Assembly (NCBI GenBank): GCA_023548195.1
Contig: JAJHZJ010000419.1
Location: 3,736,273 to 3,800,272, forward strand
Length of the DNA stretch: 64,000 nucleotides
Direction of reading: 5' to 3'
Source: Bettongia penicillata ogilbyi
Taxonomy: Eukaryota; Chordata; Mammalia; Diprotodontia; Potoroidae
This document shows, one piece after another, positions 22,271-34,319 of the stretch. Position 1 is the stretch's first letter. Each line of letters begins with the position of its first letter. Below the pieces are notes generated by a model, which saw only the letters and a program-made list of their open reading frames with translations, had not been told where the DNA came from and searched no databases. The translations under genes and the position numbers were made by a program.

Positions 22271-22951
22271 AATAACTATATATTGACCAGAGGTTAAGGT
22301 TCTCTGTTGATGATTATATGTGGAGTTTTAGAACTATTTAAGGCTCATGGCCTTTGTTAAAATAAGTCACTGCTAACTTTGCCCATTCAATAATGTTTTT
22401 TTCACCAGGTTTCTAATATGATTTAAAGAGGAGCCACCAACAAAGCTGAATGAAGGAGAAGTATCTTCTCCTTCCAGGCAGCAGCTGCTTTCCTTATCAA
22501 CATGCTGGTTAAGTGCTCCTTGTGGTGGCAGGCCATACACCTAGCAAAAGCTTTGTACCAGACAAGCAAATCTGAATCCTGCCCTCTGCAGCACAGGGAC
22601 AGAAACTGTTAGGATAAATGTGTTATCATATTAATAAACAAAGAACTTGCACTGGCTGCACGCTATTTTCTAATATATGAATACACTGATGGTTAGATTC
22701 TGTCAAGTCCAAGGTGAATTTTTGAAAACACTGCCTGAGGGCCCAATGATCCTGTATCTTTCATTCAAAACTATTATGCACTATGATAAAAAGTATACTC
22801 CCAATAGCCTAAATAACATGCTTGGGGAAAGTAAAACTGCACCTGTAAAATTCAGATCACTGGTTAGGCTATTTCCCTAATGCTGTCTTTCCCACTTGGG
22901 TTGCTGCTAGCATTTTCATACTGTATTTCTCACATTTTTCATGTGTTGTAG
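22270..22951. other. 3' end of the GPM6A intron, no recognised repeat
   Basis: No ORF with recognisable similarity and no named repeat. It may contain non-coding sequence specific to the gene, including a purine-pyrimidine stretch at about 22440-22600 of moderate GC. Confidence 0.4.
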
Positions 22952-23028
22952 GGATTGTGACAGTTGGAGAGGAGAAGAAGATCTGTACCATGTCTGAAAA
23001 TTTCCTGAGGATGTGTGAATCTACTGAG
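22952..23028 (+). CDS. GPM6A: GPM6A coding exon (residues 181-206)
   Basis: A 77-bp exon. Its first two bases complete Gly181, and 25 full codons (IVTVGEEKKICTMSENFLRM, then CESTE) follow, ending in phase 0. It encodes the second half of the extracellular loop. Cys192 and Cys202 are present; in GPM6A these pair with Cys174 and Cys162 respectively and are needed for surface folding and filopodium induction. The acceptor is GTTGTAG (ending 22951) and the donor GTGAGT (23029-23034). The only difference I notice from the human protein as remembered is Val185 (human Ile). Confidence 0.97.
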
Positions 23029-23859
23029 GTGAGTGTGTGGAGAGATGTAAAAAAAAAGACAAGCTATATACTGAAGGTTCTGTCAAGTTTTTAACATTCA
23101 TTGTGTTGGTTGCTTTAAAAACTATGCATTAATTATCTCTTCCTCTCACTGAGTATGACCTAACAAACAAACTCCCACGTTGGTCAGGTTCAAAAATATA
23201 TGTCTCTTTCGGCATTTTAAGTTCATCACATTTTATCAGGAGCTGAGTTGTGTAATTCATCTTCATTCTTTTGGAACTCTGTTACTGTGTTGCTGAGAGT
23301 TAAAAAGTTTTTCAAACTTGGGAGTGCATGATTTTTTGTTTAGTTTTTCAATATGTGGCCTGAAACACAGTCAAAAGAGTTTTTGTAAAAGGTGTATATC
23401 AATATAGAAATATTTTTAGCTGAGATTGACATTTTAGAGGAAAGAAAAAAATAGCTTTTCTGATATGGAAACCAATACCTCCCCTTCTCTATTTATTTTG
23501 GAATTTTCAAAAACCCATGGTTACATAAGAGCAAAAAGGAAGGCTATAAAATCACCATTAAAAGACATTGTACTCATTAAATCATTATGTTGATAATTAT
23601 AATTATCATTAGTTCCTTTATCCTAATCTTTATGATGCTATTAGACTAATGTTAAACAATTATAGGGATTTAAAGCATCCAGAATTGATAGTGGCTCTTC
23701 AGAGTAGAATAAATGCTACAGATGGCTGTATCATTAGGGTATTTGTTTAGTCAAAGAAGCACTAAATGAAATTCTTAGTGAGAAAAGTTGTCAGCTATGT
23801 TGAGCTTTGCTAATTCTGTTGTTTCTCTTTGTTTCACGTTTCATTGGACCACTCTGCAG
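23029..23859 (+). other. GPM6A: GPM6A intron after residue 206 (831 bp)
   Basis: GTGAGT to CTGCAG. It is AT-rich and I see no repeat or other feature. It is the shortest intron of the window. Confidence 0.92.
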
Positions 23860-23925
23860 CTGAACATGACATTCCACTTGTTTATCGTGGCCCTTGCTGG
23901 AGCAGGAGCAGCAGTCATTGCTATG
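23860..23925 (+). CDS. GPM6A: GPM6A coding exon (residues 207-228)
   Basis: A 66-bp, 22-codon exon in phase 0 at both ends, a size typical for this exon across the PLP family. It encodes the end of the extracellular loop with the second N-glycosylation sequon (NMT at 208) and most of the fourth transmembrane segment (TFHLFIVALAGAGAAVIAM). The acceptor ends CTGCAG at 23859 and the donor is GTAAGT at 23926. The residues are identical to the human protein as I remember it. Confidence 0.97.
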
Positions 23926-24274
23926 GTAAGTCCTTGTGCTTCTTGATTCGTTATTCATGGTCCAAACCGTATCTCAGTTTCCGATTCAGTTTATTCATAA
24001 ATATGACCTTTTTTCCTCTGAGGAATGAAGGGTAGAGGAATTCTTTTTTTTTTTTTTAAATGATGACAGCTCTCAAAATTATCATTTTCTGGCCTAAAAT
24101 CAAAATGCAAATTGACTGAAATATGGTTTTTCATGGAAAGAGGTATTTTCAGGATAAGTAGTGCAATGAAGTACAAGTTTTTTAATTAATTTAGTATAGC
24201 TAACAAGTGTTGACCTTCTTTCCCTTCTACTTCCTCCCTACCCAAATGAAAAAGAAAAAACAAAAACGAAATTC

Positions 24275-24545
24275 TTGTGACACTTACGCATAGTCAGGAA
24301 AAGCAAGTTTATCCCATTGACGCTGTCCGAGAATGCGCCTCTGTCTTTACTGAGTCCTTTGCTTCTGTGTCACGAGGTGGGCGGTGTGTTGCGTTTATGT
24401 TGGTCACTACATCAGAGTTCCAAAGTGGCTTGTTTTACAGCATTATTGTTACTGTGTAAGTTATTCTCTTGGTCCTCTACATCAGTTAAATCAAGTTTTT
24501 CTAGGTTTCTCTGAAACCATTCTTTGTTGTGCTTTCTTTTGATTA
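24275..24545 (-). mobile_element. L1 3' UTR fragment, antisense
   Basis: GCATTATTGTTACTGTGTAA, then TTATTCTCTTGGTCCTCTAC and GTTTCTCTGAAACCATTCTT parallel 1985-2085 (ATATTGTAGTAACTGTGTAT ... TTTTTCTGAAACCATCATG), which is the 3' end of the minus-strand L1 at 1977. An A-run follows at 24546. Confidence 0.65.
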
Positions 24546-24639
24546 AAAAAAAAAAAAACTTACGAATTCTGTATGTAGTTTTGTATAATAGCTGTACTAC
24601 GCAGTGAGTTCTAGTAGAAATAATTCATTTCTGCAAAGC

Positions 24640-25660
24640 TATGTTAGTGCAAAACACTGTGCTGGGCACTGGGACAAAGAAAAAAATAACATTATAATAA
24701 GTATTCTTAAAGAGATTATATTCTATTTGCAGATTGTAATATGTGATCAGGGAAATAAATACAGGTTAATTTCAGGAAAAGGAGCATTAAAAATTGGGAA
24801 GATTCTGGAAGACTTCCTAGAAGAAATGACCTCTAAACTTAAAAGAAGATAAGGCTGGAAGCTAGACTGTAGAAGACCTGAACTTTCAAAATTAAGACTT
24901 TATATGTTATGCTATTGATAGTAAGAAGCTGCTTAAGATTTTTAAGTGCAAGGAGTGACATGGACAGATTTTTCTGCACCTTAGAAAGATTACTCAGTCA
25001 GGTGTGTGAAAGATGATATGGGGAAGGGAGAAAATGAAAACACAGAGATCTTTAGCAGGCTATTACAGAAATCTGTGCAAGGCAACATGAGCACCTGAAT
25101 TGAGGTGGTGGCTGTGCCCTCAAAGGAAACAGAGTAGGCGAGAGGAGCACTGTATTTATATGACTGTATGCTCTGGAGAGAGGGAGGATTTGTTCAATTT
25201 TTCAAAATGTTGAGAGGTGCAGGTAAAGTTATCTTTCAACTGATGCTTGTGCATGATAGGAACTTGGAAGTCAATTTAGGGCTAGATAGAAAAATTGAGG
25301 AATCATTGCTGGAAAGATGAAAATAGACTCCATGGAAGCAGCTGAGGAGAAAACTGGAACATAAGAGAGCCACACTTAGAGGCTGAAAAATGAATGAGAA
25401 GCCAGCAGATCAACTCTTAAATGAGAGTTCAAATAGGTAGTAGGAGAGTCATGAAAAAATATGAAGCCAGCGTACAAGGAAGTATATAGAAGTAGTTGGT
25501 GGCCAAATGTCTCAGAATTGTAGAGAAGTCAAGAAGATTCAAAGCTGAGAAAAGAACATTTGGTGAATAATCATCAGTATCTTTGAGAGAGCAGCTATAT
25601 TAGATTGAAAGGAGTTTAAGAAGTGACAAATTTCAGCACTTCATAAGAATTTGGTGGTGA
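24640..25660 (+). repeat. Old dispersed repeat, 'CAGGCACTGTGCTAAGC' family, long copy
   Basis: Starts at ACACTGTGCTGGGCACTGGG. Landmarks in family order are TCTGGAAGACTTCCTAGAAG, TTTTTAAGTGCAAGGAGTGA, AGAAAGATTACTCAGTCAGG and AGCAGGCTATTACAGAAATC. It is about 1 kb and non-coding. Confidence 0.6.
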
Positions 25661-25854
25661 AAGGGAGGTAACGTGACATGAGAGTTTTGAAAGCTATGTA
25701 AGAATGGGAGGGAGAGGAGAGAAAGAAAGGTTGATATTCAGTACTATATCTCTTTCATCTGCAGGATGAACATATAATCTAGACTTATTAAGTTTTCTGG
25801 ATCTATTTCTCCCCAGATAGTTAGCAATCATAGTTCCTGTTTTCCAATCTGGTC

Positions 25855-25995
25855 TAATCCAATAAACATTTATTAAGTGCATACTATATATATGCCAGGC
25901 ACTGTGCTAAGCACTGAGGATACAATTCATAAAAAGAAAGACATTTCTTACCCTCAAGAAGCTTATGATCTAATGAAAGGAGACAATACACAAAA
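25855..25995 (+). repeat. Dispersed repeat, 'CAGGCACTGTGCTAAGC' family, 5' part
   Basis: AATAAACATTTATTAAGTGC, then CCAGGCACTGTGCTAAGCAC and CTCAAGAAGCTTATGATCTA. It is the best-preserved start of the family in the window. Confidence 0.75.
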
Positions 25996-26854
25996 GCAGG
26001 GGGAAGGCTGGGGGGGGGCGCTGTTATTTGGGGTAGGAGGAGGTAGAGGGCATCTAGACAAAGCAACAACTGTAAAGTGACCAGAGTCCAGTTTCTGCCC
26101 TCTATAACAGAAGGCATTGGGAAGAGTTTGGTACTCCACCTTCCAGCCTTTCAGTCAGGGGAGAGGAGGCTGAAAGAGGCTGAGTTATTAGCAACCTGGT
26201 GGTGAGATTAGAAGTGATGAATTTATCCTGGGAGAGGCATCTCATTTGATTCCCTGGAGTTGGAGCCAGACAAAGCAGCAGATGCAAAGTGGAACAGTTT
26301 ACTCTTTATTGGAGGTGCATCATTCTACTCAGACCTAGATTTTTTTCTACTCCATTAAACACTTGGAAAGAAAATGAATTTACAGCAACTTGGTAGCTTT
26401 CTACTACTTCAACAAATACATATAACAATGCATAGCACTTATGGTCATAGGCATGTACATGTTGTACCATTCAATATTCTGCATAGTGGGGGCGTGTACA
26501 CAGATTGGAAAGAGAAAACTTTCTTTAAAAGTGGCTTAAGTAGATTTGTTAAAGATAAGGCAAAGCAAAAAAAATGGGAATGAGAAATGAAGTGAATACT
26601 TTAAAATAATTTATGACATTTAGAAATTGCATCCTAATTAAATTGAGAAAGCAGAGAATGAAAAAGCCTATGGGAGGGAAACGCCCTAGTAAGACTTGAG
26701 AACTTGCATTGCATCTGTGTCATGCCAGTAAACAAAAAGATATTCCAGTATGAAGAACATAAAAAATGCTCACAAGCCTTATAACCCACTTTTGGTAACT
26801 GCTGAAGGTAGAAAATTCTAACAGTAAGTAACCTTTTAAAAAATCTTGTCATGT

Positions 26855-27128
26855 TGTTGTCCAGTCATTTCAGTTGTGTCTGATTCGTTGTGACCCCTTT
26901 TTGGAGTTTTCTTGACAAAAATACTGGAGTTATTTATTATTTCCTTTTCCAGCTAATTTTTAGATGAGGAAACTGAGGCAAACAGGGCCAAGTCACTTAC
27001 TTCGGGTCACACAGCTAGTAAGTCTGAAGATAGATTTGAAATCAGGTCTTCCTGACTCCAGACCTGGTGCTCTATTCTCTGCACCCTGGATTTGAACTCA
27101 GGAAGATGAGTCTTCCTGACTCTAGGCA
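26855..27128 (-). mobile_element. Marsupial tRNA-derived SINE, antisense, plus a partial repeat of its head
   Basis: It runs from the RTE-like tail (GTTGTTGTCCAGTCATTTCA) through GACCCCTTTTTGGAGTTTTC and GTCACACAGCTAGTAAGTCT to GGTGCTCTATTCTCTGCACC. A second short copy of the 'TTTGAACTCAGGAAGATGAG' head region follows at 27085-27128. Confidence 0.88.
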
Positions 27129-27784
27129 TAGTTCACTTAAAAACCTGGAAGATAACCCTTTATCAGATCAGTGCCACTGAAAGTCTGGCAGTTTCTAGAA
27201 AAATTTCAATGCTAATGTCACAACCTGAAATGAAAAATCAATAAACGAAAAATTAAATTAGCGGTTTTCATCTTTTGCCTTAGTATAGTATCTTACTCTA
27301 TTAAAAAGATATATTATTTAAGTAATAGCTAGCTTACCTATTCAATAGCATCAGGTAATTTTTATTCTCTCTCCTTCCCTGAATAAAAAATTGTCATCTC
27401 CAATTTATTGGAAGTGGTATAGAAAAGTTTATTTAAAATTACTTTCCTCCTTCCCATTAATCCTTCAGACTGAAAACCAACAAGCAAACACCAAACTCTC
27501 TATTCAAAAAATATCCTTAGCTCTAACCACATTTCCCAATGGCAGTACATCTGGTAGCAATGAGAATCTTCATGTCGTCTCTTGAAAAGCATGTTTGGTT
27601 TTAGGATCATATTTTCCTTTTCAGAGTTGCCAATGCCTTTCAGACCCTGTGTCTTTGAAGCTATGCTAATTTACATATTAGCATATGGGAGTAAGGGTGA
27701 CAAGAAATGGGCATCAATTGAATTGCTCATACTAGAAACTTGGGTTGTTTTTCAGCTCCAAATGGTGTTCCTACAGAAGTCTGC

Positions 27785-27990
27785 TTTTAGAAGATAAGAA
27801 AACTGAGGCTGTGACTTGTCCTAAGACACATCTAAGCAGTAAATTCCAGAGGTAGAATTAATGAGAAGAGACATTATGTAGATGAGGAAACTGAGGCCCA
27901 TAGTGTTTAAGTGAATTGTCTAAAGTACTGGATCTGAAAACCAGAAGTTCATCAGGTCCTCAGAATCCAGCTTCAGTACTCTGTGTCATG
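27785..27990 (-). mobile_element. Two adjacent antisense MIR fragments
   Basis: GATAAGAAAACTGAGGCTGT at 27793 and GATGAGGAAACTGAGGCCCA at 27880 are the same internal MIR segment, about 90 bp apart. Confidence 0.65.
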
Positions 27991-28077
27991 GTTACCTGCC
28001 TGGACTGTCTTTTATCCAGTGTCTTGGATGGTGTTTTTTTTTCTCTTTTGGTAACACACCACTTTTTTCTTCGATAG

Positions 28078-28230
28078 GTTCACTACCTTATGGTTCTGTC
28101 TGCCAACTGGGCATATGTGAAAGATGCCTGCCGAATGCAGAAGTATGAGGACATCAAATCGAAGGAGGAGCAAGAGCTTCACGATATTCATTCTACTCGC
28201 TCTAAAGAACGACTCAATGCCTACACATAA
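28078..28230 (+). CDS. GPM6A: GPM6A last coding exon (residues 229-278 and stop)
   Basis: Encodes the last 50 residues followed by TAA at 28228-28230. VHYLMVLSANWAYVKDACRM completes transmembrane segment 4 and enters the cytosol. The charged tail QKYEDIKSKEEQELHDIHST, RSKERLNAYT follows, the C-terminal intracellular region of GPM6A that carries phosphorylatable Ser/Thr. The acceptor TTCTTCGATAG has a pyrimidine tract upstream (28037-28072). All residues match the human tail as I remember it, so the gene looks intact and under strong constraint in this genome. Confidence 0.97.
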   Translation, partial: VHYLMVLSANWAYVKDACRMQKYEDIKSKEEQELHDIHSTRSKERLNAYT

Positions 28231-29670
28231 AAAACTACCATCTCCCTCTTTCTAACATTTGAATGCTTTCTTGTTTAAACTAAAGGCCATCCAAACCATT
28301 TCTAAGCAAAACAAAAGTGCTTCTCAAAAATAAGATAGGTGGGGTGACTAACGAATCATCCAAGTCTTTCTTGTTAAGCACTTCTTTTCCCAATTAGTCA
28401 ATTTTGTGTGATTGTATTCTCTCCTACAAAGCTCCTATCCAGCCTTTCCCGAATCCTCTCCAACTAATTAGTTCTGTCAGATCAAATATACTAATATTGT
28501 CAAATACGAAGATTTGTTTGATTTTTTTAATCATTTTGTATGTGTTATGCATAACACCTTTTGCATTGTTTCCTATGTTTTTGAAAAGAAAAAATAGCTT
28601 TTTTATACTTTTTAGTTTTGATTTCAGTAACTACAGGTATACTTCAAAGGGACCATTGTTGTACAATACGTACAATATTACAGAGATGACACAGTGATGA
28701 CTTTCCTTGAAATATGAAGTTCTTGCCAGATGGATCAATCACCATCTTGACTGCAGGCCCTTGGTAATGTTTTCAACAACTAAAGGTGCAATTTCTAAAT
28801 TTATAACAGTAGGTAAAAAAAAGTGCTTCTTATCTTTGTTAACATTGTATTTTTCTTGATGTATTTAAAGGGTATTTCTCTCAAAGTTTTATTGGTGATT
28901 TTTCTTGTTTCTGTTGTAAGCATGTAGACAGTGATGCTAATGCATGGCCACTTGCCTTTTTCAAGGATGTGACACCATGATTACCTTTTAAAGACAAAGT
29001 ATATAGACAATTGTTAATGGAAATAGCTTGCTGCCAAATTAAATAATTTTTGTGATCTGACCAATGGCTAGACTGAATTAAGCGTGATTAATGTGTTAAT
29101 GTTAGGATTTACTACATTGCTACAGTTATAAAAGTGGTATCAGAAATATACAGCACTTTTACCCCTCAAAAGTCTTTTTACCTGCTTTAAAAATTTTAAT
29201 GGATTGCACCTCTGTGAACGTTACTTAAAACTATGTATGAAGTATTGTAAAGGCTTCCATAAATGTAATAGCTTTGCTTGCAGTTTTCTGACATCTATCA
29301 ACTTACCTGTAGTATGCTTAAAATGAGGTCAGAAGCCACTATGGAACTTATTGTTTGGAAATATATAATACACTTGGAGTTTTAGTTTAAGTAAGTCAAT
29401 TTCAACTGAAAAGTCAGTCATATTCATTTCAAAGAAGTACCTGTAATCATGATTGGAAAAAAGAAAAAAAAAGCACTCAGTATTACTGGACCAAATTTGG
29501 TGTTCGTTTTCACTTTATTTTGCCTATTTCTAATGCTACAAGAATGCTGTAAAGTGTCTTTTAAATTGATGTAGCCTGACAAGACATTTTTGTCAGTGTC
29601 AAAAATCCTAGATAGTTTTGTGCATTTCTTGAACCATTGTGAAATTCTTTCTCAGTATAAGTGCATTTCT

Positions 29671-29676
29671 AATAAA
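29671..29676 (+). terminator. GPM6A: Proximal poly(A) signal AATAAA
   Basis: AATAAA 1.44 kb after the stop codon. Use would give a shorter 3' UTR ending about 29690-29700. The downstream sequence is only weakly GT-rich. Confidence 0.55.
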
Positions 29677-30194
29677 GGTTCATGACTAAACATCTTTGTA
29701 CAATAACTACTCATGCATCACCAGTGAATTTTAAAATCTCGTAGTAGGTGGGGGTGGGGGGTGTTACTCTAGTTATTTGTGGCATGGTCCTGCATTTCGT
29801 AGTATTAGATGATTGATTTGGGGTTGGTTTTGGATTTGGGTTTGGGGTATTTTTTTTTTACACTTAGGCTGTCTTACCGGATCAACAATCTTCTGATATG
29901 TGCAGTATTACAGTTCTTCAACCACAACAGCAACAACAAGTATTATGAACCTCCTTCTGATTCTCTGTTGTAGTGTTTCGGTTCTGTGTCTTAAACAGTT
30001 TGTGATAATTTTTAAAACTGTCTTTTAAACTCATGTAATGATGTTGATGCTTTTGGCTTTTCTCTGGTATTAGTTTGTATTTTCACAAAGAATGCTTTGT
30101 AGCAGGCATTACAATTAATCTGTTTTGTACATAAATGTGCCAACAGCTTGATGGTGGCGTTTTTGAAATGTAGAACAAAGTGCTTGCAAAATGT

Positions 30195-30200
30195 AATAAA
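30195..30200 (+). terminator. GPM6A: Distal poly(A) signal AATAAA
   Basis: AATAAA followed within 10-25 bp by the GT-rich downstream element CACTTGTGTACTTTGTGTAT. This is the likely main end of the GPM6A transcript. Confidence 0.8.
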
Positions 30201-30689
30201 CACACTTGTGTACTTTGTGTATTTACTTGTTAGTCCTTGCCGTTTTTTGTTTTTTGCTCTTTTCCAAGTGTGTGACTTTTTTAACAGAAGGAATGAGCCC
30301 AGTCTCCACTTGGCTCTTCCTCTGCAGGACTGATCGAATGCTCTAGAACTCACAGCTAAGTCTGTGAATGGATTTACAGCACAAAAAAAGCCAAAAAATA
30401 GGAGGGATTATGTAATGTTAGGTCATTTAAATCAGAAAAGCAGAATTATTCCATTTGTTACCTTTTGTCTAATTTTTAAGAATTCTTCTTCCTTCTCAAA
30501 TACTGTTCATCTTTTCCTGGGAAGAATAACAGATTTGCTTGAACCTTCAGGAATAGTTAGCCAGTCTTCCAGAAAACCCAGTTTTCATGAGGTATAAGGA
30601 ATAAGATTCAGATTGTTCCTCAGTTTCCTTTATGTGACTCAGTGGTGCACTGAGAGTTACACATGGCTGAAGGCAGAAATAATCAGATC

Positions 30690-30870
30690 ATAAAATGTAT
30701 TGTCATAAAGAACCTTGGAACTTTTAGTTCAATACCCTCCTTTCATAAATGAAGACAATGCAAACAAGTGAAGTGACTTGACACATATATAACATAGCAA
30801 CTAAATAGCCAAGATGGAATCAGAACCCAGGGCTTACAACTCCAATTCCCATGCATTCCCACTCCATCTG
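30690..30870 (-). mobile_element. MIR-like fragment, antisense
   Basis: TAGTTCAATACCCTCCTTTC, then ATGAAGACAATGCAAACAAG and CAGAACCCAGGGCTTACAAC are in antisense SINE order. Confidence 0.55.
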
Positions 30871-31435
30871 CAGTAACTCCCCATGCCAAGAAGAGACATG
30901 TGGAAGAGAAATACAGCTATATATATGCATCTCTATGGACAGAAATAAACATGTCTCTGTCAATGTTATCTTAACTGCAAAAAAAAATCAACAGTATTCA
31001 ACAGCTTGAAAACAGGATTGGATGGGGAATTGTTTGTTTGTACAATTGTATCACTACTGAATTTTGATGTAATTCCTATTAAGGACAAAAATGCCAAATG
31101 ACTAGATGTTCAGGAAAATCAAGAGAGGTATTTTTAAGCAAGTTCGCTTAGAAGGGCACAGTAACCACTGAATCAATTAGCGAATTTGAGACAAATGGAT
31201 AGCCTGCATGGTACAGTAACTTATCCAGGACATTTAAAGGATAAAAGGAAGGCTTCAGGTGTAGGAGATATATCAATGAAGGAAGATTAATGGAACAACC
31301 AGCAATAAGAATCGCACAGAATTAGAAGGTGTGAAAAAATGGCAGTCAGCCTTTACAAGGGCATCCAATGCTCATCATGGATCCATCAAGAGGGCTTTTA
31401 TAAATACTGAAATAATATCCTCAGTTAGCCCATCC

Positions 31436-31537
31436 AAACAAAATAAAATATCTTCTCTAAATCCAAAACATCTAAATCTAAACCTGAAACAAAATGAAAT
31501 ATTTTCTCTAAATCTAACTCCAACATCTTTTGTAAAT
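31436..31537. repeat. 51-bp tandem repeat, two copies
   Basis: AAACAAAATAAAATATCTTC at 31436 and AAACAAAATGAAATATTTTC at 31487 start two diverged units. Both continue TCTAAATC and include an ACATC stretch. Confidence 0.7.
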
Positions 31538-34319
31538 TTAAGCATAAAGTTATAATTGACTGTGTGCCTCACGTTCATATAATAACATCTGATTCCCTGG
31601 ATATCTATCATCTACTATCTAATTTTACTGAAAGTAGCTCCACCATTTGTTTCTTTAGCAGTTATCATAGGATATTTTATGGACAAGAACCTAGGACAGA
31701 GAAAAGTGGAATGTGACTGTTGCCCAAATATATAGATTAAATTCCTTCACCCATCAGAAATCATTAAGGGATATATCTTGGTAAGTCCTATTGTACAGTT
31801 AAAAGGTGCATTTTTTCCTACGTAAAATGTGTAAGTGGAAATATTTTTATTTATTCTGTACAAAAGTCTTAGCAACACTATTAAGTTTACATCCTTTTAC
31901 ACCAATTTCAAACCACATATTTTAAAACCAGTGGATGTAATTAACTCAAGATAACAGTCTTGATTACTTTGGGCCATTAATCTGGGGCAATTTATGTAAA
32001 ATTTAAATTAATAGTATAGCAATGTTTCTAGACAATTGTAAACTGTAGTAGGAGTTGATTTTGTTTGAGGTACTATTGACCTAGATGTAAATGTTCATTA
32101 ATGGTTTTTGATAATCTTCATGTATATTGTTTTCTTTCTTTTTTTTGCTACTAGAAGTTGCTTACTTAGCTTTTTGAGGTCTGTCCTGCTTGTTTCTATT
32201 TTTAAAAAATTCTTTATGCTTACAAACTGAATTGAACAGATGCTGCCTATGAATAATAATCTATTTCTTCTGTTTGCATTTCTGGCTTTCAAAGCCTAAA
32301 TAGAAAGGAACCAATGGGAGGAAAAGAAATAGAAAAGTATGGTCATTTAGAACAAAAATGAGAAGTACAAGTGAAGAATATGAATCAAATCAGTTCAAAG
32401 GAATAATATTATTGGAATTAATATTCTAAAAGTTATGATTTAATTACTGAAATAGAATAATAGTGAATATTATTGAAATAATTGAGTCATTATTGAAAGT
32501 AATATTCTTAAATACCAGTTCAAAATGTCCACTTGTTTCAACAACAAAAGCAATTAAATGATATATGCCACAGAATAATAATATATGATACATACAGAAA
32601 TGTATACCGTGGAGAAACTGTGATGATGAAACTAATTTTTAAAAATTAATTATAAATGTTTGATATTTCTTGATATCGCTGTATTTCCAAGTAATTCTCT
32701 TCAACTTCCAACCCCCCCCCATTTTACCCTCTTTTGTAACAAAGAAATACAGTTAAGCAAAAGAAGTAAATGCCTTAGGCATATCTGACAACATTCTCTG
32801 TCATGGACCCACAGACCAAACACCTCTATGCCAAGAAGTGGAAATCATGCTGAATTAAACTATTACTGATAAGATAAAAGAAAATAAAAGGGCTTAGAAT
32901 GTTATTTTCCCAATGTTGCTATGTGTTTTCTGTCACTAGTTTTAGGTTTCCAGGTTACCATTGACTATGGTGAAGTTTTTAACTTTCCACTATTCAATAG
33001 ACATTGTTTTAAAAAACTTACACAAAAACAAAAGAAACCAAAAAAGTCATCAAAATACATGAAAAATGTGACACAAAGGCAAGTAGCATTCTGTATCAGT
33101 GTCACACGACAGACAATAATCTGTTGTATTTTATCAAAATGCAATGACTTTAATCCTGCTTGGCCCTTAGCACCTTAGCATACCAACACCACACTCCCCT
33201 GCTTGAAATTAATATGTTGATCTGTATAGGGGATTAGATATTTGTCAGTGGCCTTGATCTTTTGTGTTTTTATAAGAAATAAACAGACCCGTTATGTCTA
33301 CTATCATTCCCATGAGAGTTTGGAATGATAGGATAAATAAATCTGTATGGATCAACTTCTCTTTTGATATTTTATACAGTATAAAGGCAATCTGTTTATG
33401 ATTACTTAAGAAAGCTTTGAATAGGAAAAGAAACGAGGAGGGAAAGGATTGATAAACCGAAGCTATGTAAATACTAGCAGCTCTATCTGAAATGTATAAT
33501 GGGGCAGTGAGGCATCTTACCTATTGGTTTTACGAGATTTACTTGGAAGCACTGGTATTCTGTGGCCTCAAATTTTAATATCTTCTTATTCTCCTATAGC
33601 ACCTGTCTATGGCAGATCAGAAATTTCTGTAATTTATTGTACCCTAAAGATGGTTCTAGTTTGTTGTTTTAAGACATAATTGTTGAGTGTAAATCCTTTC
33701 CAGTCTGCTATTCACAAATACGAAGGGTTCAGTTTTTCTAGAGTAAAAACAATTCCCTGTTTTATATTCTTAATAAAAGGATCTTAACAATAATAGGGGA
33801 TGCTACCATGTAATGAGACACATTTATAGAGTGATAGCTAATAAATAATATTTCAATATTATTTAATGATTTTTATTACTCTTTAAAATAATCTTTCAAA
33901 TTTCCAAAATGCTAGAGAATTGTCTCATATAAGAAGACTCTAATTATACATAATGATGCTTTTAGTTTTCTTTTTTTTACTTATCTGGATTTCTAATTAG
34001 ATTTTTAGGGAAGTATAACAATCATTCTGATAGGTATTTCATCAGCAACTTACAGTCTTAATGTTTTGACGGGGAAATTGAAAGGTAAGCTTAAAATTGG
34101 TATTCTATAAAGTGATGAAGGAAATGGTAATATAATCAAGAAATTAAAAGTGTATAGTGAAATATCACGAAACTGAAGTATATACATTTGATTTAAATTC
34201 AATATTATTGTTAATTCAAACCTATGAATATTAATTGTATTAATAGTAGCTTTTAATTATGTGAAGTTTCAAGTGTGAAGTACTTATAAATTGCTTTCAT
34301 AAACATTTCATTTGTTCTT

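Larger units (their letters stand above)
12741..22951 (+). other. GPM6A: GPM6A intron after residue 181 (10,211 bp)
   Basis: The intron is bounded by GTAAGT at 12741 and a weak pyrimidine tract ending GTTGTAG at 22951. It hosts the WASHC3 retrocopy, a rearranged L1/half-L1, a Tigger relic, a hAT-like MITE, several MIRs and a triplet repeat. All have to be spliced out of the pre-mRNA. Confidence 0.93.
23926..28077 (+). other. GPM6A: GPM6A last intron (4,152 bp)
   Basis: GTAAGT to TTCGATAG at 28077. It contains an L1 3' fragment, the dispersed repeat family at 24640 and 25855, an antisense SINE at 26855 and MIR pieces near 27.8 kb. Confidence 0.92.
28231..30220 (+). other. GPM6A: GPM6A 3' UTR
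   Basis: About 1,990 bp from the stop codon to the last strong poly(A) signal. It has no recognisable transposon insertion, unlike all surrounding non-coding DNA, which fits a selected UTR. It is AT-rich with TGTAAAT/TTTGTA motifs and a G-rich stretch near 29745-29850. The true cleavage site is inferred from the AATAAA at 30195 and the GT-rich sequence after it (TTGTGTACTTTGTG). Confidence 0.85.
30230..34300. other. Downstream flank of GPM6A, mostly unassigned AT-rich DNA
   Basis: No gene recognised. It contains an antisense MIR (30690-30870), a two-copy 51-bp tandem repeat (31436 and 31487), and a block near 32690-32860 with a C-run (ACCCCCCCCCATTTTACCCT) that resembles a common marsupial repeat I cannot name. 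The rest shows no structure I can support. Confidence 0.45.
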
